64,000 bases of DNA from Paracamarosporium sp. OC-R06-R3 (lineage: Eukaryota; Ascomycota; Dothideomycetes; Pleosporales; Didymosphaeriaceae). The position numbers and the translations under genes were made by a program. Below the pieces are notes generated by a model. That model was not told the origin of the DNA. It made no database searches and worked only from the letters and a program-made list of their open reading frames with translations. This document shows positions 22,356-31,663 of the stretch, piece after piece. Each line of letters opens with the position of its first letter. Position 1 is the first letter of the stretch. The stretch covers positions 248,001 through 312,000 of the forward strand of contig JACVRA010000161.1 of the NCBI GenBank assembly GCA_019828545.1. The letters are read 5' to 3'.

Positions 22356-22985
22356 ATGTCTGGAATTATTATCGTTACCGCGCAAAACGCCGATACGGCC
22401 CTTATCAATCGTCTCCTACTCAACGTTCGAGACTGGGAGTTCTCGGGAGATGACCTCGACAATGCCGACAGATTCACAGTCCTGTCTACGCAACAAGATT
22501 TACTCAAAGCTCGCAATGACGTGATAACTCGACCGCCGATTCAAGAATTCGACGACAATGAATGGGAAGACCTCTCCTTGGAGGAAGTAGAGAAGATCAT
22601 GATCGACAACGATACCAAAAAAGACGGCAGTACGTCGCTTTTCCTCCTGCTCGATGACGAGGGAGTCGAGAATCAGACTATTATAGTCGCTCAGCGCGCA
22701 GGCAATGACACTGAAGATACGGATGCGAAGTTCACGTATGTCGACGAGTTCAACAAGGTCCGCGTTCCGTGGGAGTGCGCTTACATCATGTGGTGCAATC
22801 TGGACATTGCGAACATGGGGTTTGACGAATACTGTGCCGAAGAAGACATATTAGACTCAACTAAGAATGGCGGCCCGCGTCGGTGGTGGACATATCAAAA
22901 TATCATGGGTGAAGGGTATTATGAGCCTTTCAAAGCGAAAGCTGAGAATGCGATCAACGAGCTCAAAAAGCTAGATCTTGCTTAG
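22356..22985 (+). CDS. DUF6924-like small acidic protein
   Basis: Intronless gene of 209 residues, no signal peptide or membrane segment, strongly acidic. Its layout resembles the DUF6924 family known mainly from bacteria and found in fungi: an N-terminal segment with LLLNVRDWEFSGDD, a middle strand FLLLDDEGVENQTIIVA, and a C-terminal VPWECAYIMWCNLDIANMGF followed by DEYCAEEDILDSTKNGG. In this family the final block usually reads as NNLSIANMDFEEF or similar. Molecular function is unknown. The resemblance is from memory and not from a profile search. A weak TATA-like ATATTATATC lies near 22199. Confidence 0.65.
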   Translation: MSGIIIVTAQNADTALINRLLLNVRDWEFSGDDLDNADRFTVLSTQQDLLKARNDVITRPPIQEFDDNEWEDLSLEEVEKIMIDNDTKKDGSTSLFLLLDDEGVENQTIIVAQRAGNDTEDTDAKFTYVDEFNKVRVPWECAYIMWCNLDIANMGFDEYCAEEDILDSTKNGGPRRWWTYQNIMGEGYYEPFKAKAENAINELKKLDLA

Positions 22986-23601
22986 TCTGGAGTTGGTATT
23001 AAAGCCCGAAATCAAATTCAAGTCAGCTATCTCAACATTCTCCGCTACCTAGATGTGAATATGGTCCTTGTTTGTAATCGACTCAATGGTCATATATATT
23101 CCAATCCTTAGAGCTAACCAACATCAGCATCCATTTACCTTTATATGTAAGTTTGTAAACGCTATGATGTACTTATAATATATGTCATTAAAGGATATGC
23201 AGACAAATGATTGGAAACAAAGGCAAGCTTCAAACGATGAGTTAATAGAGAAATAGACTAACGACACAATCCTTAAGATAAAGAGATCTCTTAACTACAT
23301 GCAAGAAGAATCTGTGCTTGATCTAGCCAGACTTTTCTCTTTCAATTCATCTCCAACTGCGCTGGCTTCACATGCCTCGGTGTAGCATTCATTTTCCATC
23401 TGCGATTCCAAGATGTCGCCCAAACCTCAATCTCTGCTAGCTTGCATACTTCGTCTTCGACTGTTGATGTATGCTCTCCCCAGTGCTTGGCAGCACAACG
23501 AAAGGTCATGGATACGTTTTTCTCATAACCTCACAATGTTTTGATATCCTGACAAAGCATCTTTTTACTTGACGTTCCTCCTTCTTTTACCCCTGCATCA
23601 A
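22986..23601. other. Convergent intergenic region
   Basis: About 620 bp of AT-rich sequence between two gene 3' ends. No gene, repeat or RNA feature was seen. Confidence 0.45.
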
Positions 23602-25476
23602 TTATATGATGGTAAATGTTTCTGTCGGTGTAGCATGCACGATTTCCTTCACTCTGTCGCGAAACGCAGCGATTGACTGTATAACGCGTTTGTTAAAAAT
23701 AAAATCCCAAAACTGAGCAAGCCAAACTTTCACAATGACAAAGCCTGCCTCAACCGGTCGCAGAAGTAGAAGATGGTTGCAGCCAAATAGCACGACCATG
23801 CGATCGCCTGATCTCCGGTTAGATGCATACCAGTCTCGTGCGTTGCTAGGGAAGCGCGCGAGGCCATGTAGATAAATTGACGCACCCGCCACATCCTCAA
23901 AGATTTTCGATGCTTCACCACATGTTTCGAGGGTAATGCCGTCCGCAGATAATATAAAGCTTGGGACAGCAAGACGCAACGTCGCTTCTTCGTTATGTCG
24001 GATAATCCTCGCTTTTACTGTCCACTCTGGAGGAAAAGATTTAGTGTTTAAGGCAGTGGGTGGTTCCGACAATCCAAAAATATCATGTTCTTCCCCATTT
24101 CTATATTGTGAGCCACTATCTGTTGGGATTATCCATGAAGGCAAACCGCTAATATTCGGAGCCCAGGGGACTCCGACCAAATTTAGGTGCTCCTCATTGT
24201 GAAGCGTGTGATCGAAAACGTCCACCAATACGCTGGCATCTGATCGCGTGTAATCAATAGCTAGTTTGGACCGTGGGAATTTGGCTAGTGATAGCAGTGC
24301 GTACACAGTATCTTTTGAGTCACCATTCCGGCAATGTCGAAAGCGAAAAAGGAGGTCCGTAAGTGAGGTTTCTTTATAAACCCCCAAAAGGGGAAATACA
24401 TCTGATCCAAAGGCATACAACCTTTCTTGAAGCTTGCGATTCTCGGCTGAGCCTTGCTCCCAACTAGACCAGGCATCTATACCAAGGATCGCTCTAAAAT
24501 AAAACGTCAGAGAGACCCAGGGTACAGATTCCGCTCCACAGTGTATGATAGCTCTCTGCGCCAGCGCAAGTTCTTGAATGCACCATCGTCTATGTAACAG
24601 TTAGTCACGCTGGGTGTCCATGTTATACTCATTGAATACTCACCGTGTGAACCAGTCTCTTTGGATAAGATGGAATGCACCCAATCTTCCCGCGACAGCC
24701 GACAACAGTTGCCTCAATTTTGAAACAAACCCGGATCTCGGAAACAGAGGTTTTATGACTTCTTTTACCAGGTAAGCACTCCGTGATCGCAACAGAATGC
24801 CTTGCTGTCGATCCTCTCCTAGCTTTTCTTCAATGAGCGAACGAGCTTTCCATAGTACATAGATTGAATACCAGCTTTTGTCACCCTTCCTAAGCAAACG
24901 CATAAATAGTTTACTATGCGCGTCTTCACGCCCTAGCCATATCCTTACTGACTCAGCCGTACGATAGATATCAGCCATATACGCGACCTGCTGGGCTCGC
25001 TCTTCTAGATCCGACTGATTGATGCTTATTGCATCGATCCAGATTACAAGTGGTTTTCTCCGCTTGCGTAGATGTCGCAGTGCCACCTCAAGGTTGGTAG
25101 TCACCTGTAGAGTGTACCCGTCGACGGTGATAGGCACCGTTATTTTCGGATCCCCCCATACGTACGAAAGCGCGTCGTATGGTGGTGGATGCAGAACGTC
25201 AAAATGCTCAAGTGTACATTTGATATCATCGTTATGCTTGCCTGGCGCGAGAGACACGAGTCGGCTTTCGTTCAGCTGCAACGTGCGATAAAGCTGATCG
25301 TGAGCAGATTCCATCGCCGTGTGCGGCAATAAATCCGAGAATCCTTCCCGGTGATCTACAAAAAGTCTATTTGAGTCGACGTGATGTGGGAGTGTCGCTA
25401 GTATATTGGTTAGCTTGGAGAAATGTAGGACAACATCGTTGAGGCGGAGAAATTCTCGAGGTTCGGTTATCGACAC
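23602..25476 (-). CDS. HET-domain heterokaryon incompatibility-type protein
   Basis: Two minus-strand exons (25476-24644 and 24589-23602) with a 54-bp intron (GTGAGT, GACTAAC branch, CATAG) give 606 residues. The HET domain is near the N-terminus: PYDALSYVWGDP, then TTNLEVALRHLR, WIDAISINQSDLEERAQQV and MADIYRTAESVRIWLG. After the intron comes RWCIQELALAQRAIIHCG, as is usual for this family. The C-terminal part (KDTVYALLSLAKFP, then LPSWIIPTD) is also typical. HET domains trigger cell death in non-self recognition between fungal strains, but most genomic HET genes have no tested role. The start could be the inner ATG at 25314, which would give 552 residues; the N-terminal 54 residues are not clearly conserved. 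Confidence 0.88.
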
Positions 25477-26219
25477 CGTTACACAGGGCTGTGCAAATGC
25501 TCGAAATCAGTAGCACCCTCAGCCTTGCGATAAATTAGGTCTCCTAGTTGCTTACGTTTTGGCCCCCTCACGCCGGTCAGCACTTGTTGCTGCCACCAAA
25601 ACCTCATGTCGATAATAGCCCCAAATGAGGAAGCAAGGCTTGGGATGGTGTCGTGGCGCTTACGATGTTTATCGTTCAGCCTTCAGCCAGAATCTCAGGC
25701 ACTCGAATTTGCCATTGATAATTTCGTATCAGTAGCAGAAATATCCTTTCGAGGTCAGTAAACAAGGAATCGCACAATACCGTTGGTCGTCTCTCAGGCT
25801 AGTAGCAACGATTCGCGGTGTGTTATGCGTTTTTGTTCATATATCTATTCTGAGGAGCAATGCCACTATCTTCACCAACGCTACGGTCGCCCCACACCCT
25901 TACTAGTACCAGAAGTTATACAGCCAATCAAGCCTGCTTCACAACAATAATAACCATCCAGTGGATTGCCCTTCTATGCGCACAGGCGCTCGTTCAATCC
26001 TCTATTTGCTACGCGAGAAGCTTAGTGTGCGTCTAATGCAGGAGATATGTGCTAGAGTTTAAATGCAGATATGCACAGCGACCCGTTTGACGATAGCCTT
26101 GTGGGGTCGGGCTGAAAGTTAGAACAAGCGTTGGACGATGATAAAAGAACACAAAACGTCCCGCACCTTTAGTGATTCACCTCGTTCAAACATCTTGCAA
26201 CGTTTCTAGACTTTCAAAC
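25477..26219. other. Divergent promoter region
   Basis: About 740 bp between the minus-strand HET gene and the plus-strand HHE gene. No supported gene. Confidence 0.45.
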
Positions 26220-27086
26220 ATGAACAAGCCGTGGGCCGACCAACCGTATGCTCTTCTTCAGTTGCCTGGGCAGCCAGGCCAACTCACTGTATGGCACTTC
26301 CTAATCTTATCGTACTTCACTAATGAGAAGCCAGAGCAAAGACGAGAACATACTCAGCATGGCTGTCGAAATGGCTCACGTCCACAACGTGATCCTACGG
26401 GGAATGAATTCGATCTATCACCAATGCGAGAACATAACCAAACCAGCAGACATCGCAGACTTCGTCAAATACATTATAATGTGGGGTGACATGGTGCATC
26501 ACCACCATTCCACGGAAGAAACCGAGGCTTTCCCGCAATGGGACGAAATTGCCAAAGCAGGAGGTGCGTCCGAAAGTGTCACCCAGACGAACAAAGAGCA
26601 GCACCACGCCTTCGAGATCGGGTTCGAGGAGTTCAGAAACTACGCTGCAGAAGTACAGAGCGGTAAAATCGAATACGACGGCAAGAAAATCAAGGCTATC
26701 TTGATAAGCTTTGCACCAATTCTCAACGTACATCTGCATGACGAGGTGAAGATGATAATCGAAATGGAGAAGTATGACGGTGCAGCACTGAAGAAGGTCC
26801 TTGATGCCGCTGCACAGGTATCAGTAAACTCAGCAGACCCAGTATGGCTCTTCGCAAGACCACAATTTGAACGTTTACTGACGTCTCTTAGAAAATCATT
26901 CTTCCCATGTTATTTGGATGCTGCGACAAGACTCAACCTGGAACAGCCAACTTTCCGCCTGTTCCGTTCTTTCTACCATTCTTCAATCACCTGTGGTTCT
27001 CAAGGAAGCACAAATCTGTTTGGAGGTTTAATCCATGCGACAATTGGGGAAGACCGCGACCTCTACGTTTCTTGGCTTCTGCGTAG
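26220..27086 (+). CDS. Hemerythrin-like HHE cation-binding protein
   Basis: Three exons (26220-26288, 26335-26817, 26892-27086) give 248 residues. Intron 1 is 46 bp (GTATGG to CCAG) and intron 2 is 74 bp (GTATCA to TTAG). The start MNKPWADQPYAL is typical of fungal HHE proteins. Candidate metal-ligand motifs are AHVHNVILRGMNSIYHQ, HHHHSTEETEAFP, EQHHAFEIGFEEF and HLHDEVKMIIEME, giving a His/Glu-rich four-helix bundle. The last exon ends with a conserved-looking FNPCDNWGRPRPLRFL. HHE proteins bind iron or other metals and are linked to oxygen or redox sensing, but this subgroup is uncharacterised. A colinear readthrough without splicing would lose the C-terminal block. Confidence 0.85.
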
Positions 27087-28004
27087 ACATGATGTTTTTG
27101 GTGGTTGCAATGGACGACTATATATTTTTGTCATGATGCTGCGGGCTATAGAAGCGTGAGACCTTGGTTCCATTTATCTTCAATGTGTAGCTAGTTCTTA
27201 TTTCATGATATTTTACACTCTACAAATCAATGGCTGTAATCACTGATCGGGTTTTCCCTACATTCCTCTGCCTATCTATGATCGAAGCCAGGATCCGCAG
27301 CTCCATCAAGCAGTATCCCACCGAACCCACCCTCGCGTGTACCACTCAACTACAACTATGCACAACCTCATATCCACCCTCTTCAAAAGCAATCTATTTC
27401 TTCTCAGCCAAGATACCGACGCAAAACTAGACTCCCAACCTTCCCCCATCCCTCACAAACACCCCCCAACAAACGTACCTTTCACCTTCCTTGAAAAATA
27501 CTCTCAACATAACAGAAGACTAAAAACAGCAGCATCCATTGCACCAGGAACACACATCCACAAAGGACATGCAAATGGTTACTTGCCTTTAATTTTGTTG
27601 AAACATTGTAATTGCAGGGTAATTACCATGTGTGCGCCTGAGTATATTATATTGCGGATTTTGGTCGGGAGGAGATATGCTGGACTGGACCGTGATAGTG
27701 GTAGTGGTAGTGGTAGTTCATTCAGGACTGGGTAGCTAACGTGTGTGATGCAGGCGTTCGTTTAACCTGACTAAGGCGAGTGACCGCACGCCAGCCGGCC
27801 GGCGTCAATCGACACGGCACATATCAGCGTTGCGGAAAAACGCATGTTATCATTCGTGTATTTGCATTCTTGTTTCGTTCTCGTTCATGCCTGTATCATC
27901 TATACACGTTCTCCCTCTCCCTCTCCCTCTCCCTCTCCTTCTACATCCCTCTCCCAATCCAATCTCCCGCCCTCGTCCTGTCTAACTCCACACCCACCCC
28001 TCAT
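27087..28004. other. Convergent intergenic region with simple repeats
   Basis: About 900 bp. It contains a short TAGTGG-type repeat near 27696-27717 and a CTCCCT run at 27911-27938. Small frames have no support. Confidence 0.45.
27911..27938 (+). repeat. (CTCCCT)n microsatellite
   Basis: Almost five copies of a six-base pyrimidine unit in the 3' flank of the ArfGAP gene. A potential length polymorphism; no function is suggested. Confidence 0.8.
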
Positions 28005-29890
28005 TCACTCCCAAACATTCGAAAACAAATCGTCTCCCCCGCCAAACCCGCCCGCCGGCTTAGACGTAGAGCTCGTCTGATGCGTCGTCGTAGTCGTAGT
28101 CGTAGTAGTCACAGGCGCAGCACTGCTCCACCCACCGAAGTCATCATCCTGTGTGACGGTGGGCGCACCCCACGCGGGGCTCTTGGGTTGCGTGTGCGTC
28201 GTAGTGGCAGTCGTGGTCTGTGTTGGTTGCGCGGGGGCGGGGGAGGCCCACGCATCTGTGCTGCCCCAGGCATCCATGTTGGAGAAGCCGGAGAAGGTGG
28301 CTGCGGGCGGTGCTGCGGCTGGGGAAGACACGGGCTTGGGGGCGGCGGGCTGGGAGAGGTTGAAGGCAGAGTTTAGAGGTGGGGAGGCCATTGCTTGGAC
28401 GGGGGGCTGCGGTGCGGGGGCTGGGGCAGATGGCATGGAGAGGTCGAGGAGATCGTTCATGCCGGAGTTCGAGGCTGCGGGTTGTGCGGGTGCCGATGAG
28501 AAGGCGGAGAAGTTGCCTAGGCCGCTTGAAGACGGCTTCTGGGCTTGAGGCTGCCTGGCTGGTGGGGATTTCGGGGCGGAATCGAAGAAGTTCCCACCTC
28601 CGCCAAACATGCTTGAGGAGGTCGACGGGGGTGACTTCGTGCTTGTGAAGCTGTCTAGGCCTGAAAATGGAGACGGCCTGGGGGCAGGTGCTGCAGCTTG
28701 ATTAAACGATAGGCTGCTGAACGCATCGTTCAAACCTCCAAAGCTTGACTGTTGCGGCTGTGGTGATTGCTGGGATGGAGACGCAAGGCCACCGAAGGAA
28801 TCTTGACGCGCATGCTGCTGGGGAGGAGGAGCGGCAGGCTTTGACGCATACAAAGACAGAATTGATTGCTTCAGGTCTGGCCGCGATGCTACCGCCGCTG
28901 CTGCTGGCCCTGTGCTTGAAGGTCGGGCAGGCTGCGCGGGTGCACTGCCCAGGAAGTCCAGTCCTAGCAAAGAATCTCCAGCCTTGGTCTGTTTTGGAGG
29001 AGCGGGTTCGGACTTTGGAGGCACAGCTCGTGCTTGCGGAGGACCTGTACTGGCGCGCGGGGGCGCAGGTGTCTCGTCGCCGAAAAGATCAATAGCAGGT
29101 TGCGGTGGGGGAACGGCTCGGGGGGCCGGGGGTACGCCTGAAGATGTGCCACCGAGGCGTTGCGACGCAGACCGTTCGATTTGAACTTTCTCTTGGACCT
29201 TCTTCAAAGGCTGTCCACAATGTTAGCCCAGGAGCTGCGCGCCGTGGGTAGGCCGAGCTCACTATATCATCATCTTCAACGTCTAGAGATGCTGGGTCTG
29301 GCATAGGACCGTCCATGACCCATCGCTTCGACTCGTACTTTGTCCGAATGAAGTTCTCAATCTTGCTGCCACATAGTTAGAACGTGCACAGGTACAGGAA
29401 GCAGTCAACGTACTTCTCGGACGGGACATGCCCAGGTGCCAATTTTGCTTCCCAGTATCTGCCCTCGTCAGCGCGGCCCTTGTCCCAGGTTTGTATAAAC
29501 TGACTTGTTCGCCCGCGCATTACCCCACTTCAGCATGCTCTGTAGCTGTTCGTCGGTCCATGAATCTAGGTCCACCGATTTGACTCGGCTGATATGTGTT
29601 CCCATGCCACGGTGGATACCAGAGCATCTATTGACTGTCAACGGGCGCCAGGAGAAGAGCGCAGGCGGAGTGCGTACCGAATGCACACAAAGATGCCTAG
29701 ATTCCAGCTGGCCCATCGCGGGTCTGTCCCTTGTATGAGCACATTGAAACTCCCAACTCTGGGTCGTCTACGCACGCTTGTTCCTCTTGCAGTCTGCGCA
29801 GCTCTTGTTCGCCTCGATCTTCACCAAGCTCTTCAGCGTCTGGCGATTCTGCTCCGCGCGATCGGCGGCGGGATTGGGCCGCCGTGACAT
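28005..29890 (-). CDS. AGE2: ArfGAP (Age2/SMAP-type)
   Basis: Six minus-strand exons: 29890-29776, 29729-29678, 29627-29505, 29458-29414, 29365-29263 and 29210-28005. They give 547 residues, with five introns of 46-52 bp. The ArfGAP domain fills about residues 15-130. Its zinc finger is CADC (31-34) plus CIRC (54-57), and Arg62 in CSGIHRGMGTHISRVKS is the catalytic finger. The pattern continues TDPRWASWNLGIF, KLAPGHVPSE and KIENFIRTKYESKRW, as in yeast Age2 and animal SMAP proteins. A long low-complexity tail follows, rich in Pro, Ala, Ser, Gln and Gly, with FGG and WG repeats. The protein should stimulate GTP hydrolysis by Arf in Golgi/endosome traffic. The tail contains a Thr run encoded by an ACT/ACG repeat near 28085-28115. 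Confidence 0.93.
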
Positions 29891-30339
29891 TGTGCGTGTA
29901 TGGTCGTGTGCGGGGGGAAACAGAAGTGGTATCGAAGAGGACAGAACACAGCACAGAAAAGAGGCGGCGAGGCGGTAAGACAAGAGGCTCTCGGTCGCGT
30001 GGGCGCTTGATATGTTCCCGTCTACAAGTCCGAGGGGCCTGGTGCTGCCATGCCCAAACGTTTTGGCTTGGCGCCGTCAGAGTCGCACCAAAGGACGTCT
30101 AGATTTGTGATTGGCCAAAGCTGCCTTGTTCGAAATGCCCCATGTCTGGAATGAAAGGTGTCACGAAAAGGCATTCTGGTGCACAGACAAACATTGGGTC
30201 AAGTATTGACTGACTGTCGTGTGCATTTCTATTTAATTCAAGTGGTATCATCCAAAACGCCAGTGCCTATGCGTGTGGTATCAAAGTCCAGTATGCCATA
30301 GATGTACAAGCTACACCTTCCACTGCGCCCAGAAGAGCA
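29891..30339. other. Short intergenic region
   Basis: About 450 bp between two minus-strand genes; likely holds the promoter of the ArfGAP gene. Nothing else was recognised. Confidence 0.5.
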
Positions 30340-31053
30340 TCAAGCTAGGCGAAACTGCCAATCGTCCCAGTCCTCATCCTCTGACTCGCTGTCCTCGTCT
30401 CCAGGCTGCGGTAAAGGCGGAGCTAGGTTCTCTCCGTGGGTTTCAGCAGCCGTGTGCTTCGCGCGAAGAGCCTCCCTTTGTTCCCGCAGCCTCTTCACCC
30501 GCTCTTCTAAGCCTTCCATCTCGTCGAACTCGTCTTCGAGCGCACGAGCGGCATCCTCTTTCTCGCCCTCCATTTCCTCGTCCTTCCGAGCTCGTTGTGC
30601 GTTCTGCTCTTCCCGTGCCTGCGCCGCCAATTGCGCAGCAGTCATGGGCGCAGACTCGATTACGGCGCCGGAGTACGTGGGGTTGTGCTGAGTGATCTTG
30701 TGCTGGGTTTCGGTGGCCGCTGCCTGGTCCATCTCGGCCATAAATGCGTCCAATTCTGCATCGGCAACTGGTAAAGCTGGTTCGACGGCATCTGGTAGCT
30801 GGATTGTATCTTCCGCCGGTGCTGCTGCGGGAGCCTCCACCGTGTCCGGCGGTGTCGCTTCTGCCTCCTGTGCGCCTCCATCGTCGAAAAACCCAGCCGG
30901 AACGCCAGCGTTCTCCTCGGTCCTCGTCCGCTTGCGTCCCGGGGCATCGTCTGCGGCCTTCCGCTTCTTCGAGGTCGGCGCCGCTTGCTTGGGCGCCTTG
31001 GCTTGCTGGCGGGCAGCGCGTTGCTGCTTGAGCATAGACCGGACGTCAGCCAT
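30340..31053 (-). CDS. ZNF830/CCDC16-like nuclear coiled-coil protein
   Basis: Intronless gene of 237 residues. It begins MADVRSMLKQQRAARQ and has a bipartite basic patch (SKKRKAADDAPGRKRTRT) suited to nuclear import. The middle is acidic and Pro-rich. A probable coiled coil spans residues 140-215 (QLAAQAREEQNAQRARKDEE, then EGLEERVKRLREQREALRAK). The very end is acidic and aromatic (SESEDEDWDDWQFR), as in the fungal and animal ZNF830/CCDC16 group linked to pre-mRNA splicing complexes. The C2H2 finger of the animal protein is not visible. Assignment rests on layout and ends, so it is moderately sure. It is divergent from the BYE1-like gene. Confidence 0.72.
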   Translation of the reverse strand: MADVRSMLKQQRAARQQAKAPKQAAPTSKKRKAADDAPGRKRTRTEENAGVPAGFFDDGGAQEAEATPPDTVEAPAAAPAEDTIQLPDAVEPALPVADAELDAFMAEMDQAAATETQHKITQHNPTYSGAVIESAPMTAAQLAAQAREEQNAQRARKDEEMEGEKEDAARALEDEFDEMEGLEERVKRLREQREALRAKHTAAETHGENLAPPLPQPGDEDSESEDEDWDDWQFRLA

Positions 31054-31663
31054 GTCGGTGCGAGTGTGTCTGGTTGGGGTGGGCGAGCGTGGTGTTTGCC
31101 CTGTTGCGTCACCGGAAAAGCTGGGTCGCCGTTGCCTGCTGCAGCTTCGGCCCGGCGCAGCGAAGCACGGGCGGCAGGCGCGAGTGCCAAGCAGCCGCTC
31201 GGCCTAAGCTCCACCTGCGCCCGCGCTTCTCCTCTCCACCTCCATCACGCCCACACGACACCAAGCGACGACGCCTTTCGCGCCCCCGCCGCCTCTCCTT
31301 TGTCCTTGTACCTTTGCTGCCCCCTCGCGCGCTTGTCCGGCGCGACTTCCCGCCGTCGTCTTGCCCCCACGCGCCCGCACAGCTGCGGCAACAGCTCTCT
31401 GGTGAGCTCTTTGGTGTCGCGAGGAAGCTGCGCCGTCGGAGTGGCTGTCGCGACACGTCTCGCAGTGTCTGCGCCTTCGCCGGTGGCAGGGGGAACCCGT
31501 GCGCTGTTTTTCTAGTTAGACGCCGCTCTCTGTGCTCTGTCTGCCCTCCGCGCAGCAGCCCGCAGCCGGGGCTCCAGGCTTTCCGTAGATTGTGAATTAT
31601 CTGCTTGCGTAACTTGACAATCAGTCGCGTTGTTCTGAGCCCACGTTTGCCCGCTTTTCCACC
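31054..31663. promoter_or_regulatory. Shared promoter of two divergent nuclear-protein genes
   Basis: A 610-bp GC-rich stretch lies between the start codons of the ZNF830-like gene (minus) and the BYE1-like gene (plus). Open frames on both strands cross it, as expected from its high GC content, and are not supported as genes. It should hold both transcription start regions. Confidence 0.5.

Noticed and set aside
28153..28548. Plus-strand frames antisense to the ArfGAP tail
   Set aside because: They are Gly/Ala/Val-rich translations of the opposite strand of the Pro/Ala/Ser-rich tail, not independent genes.
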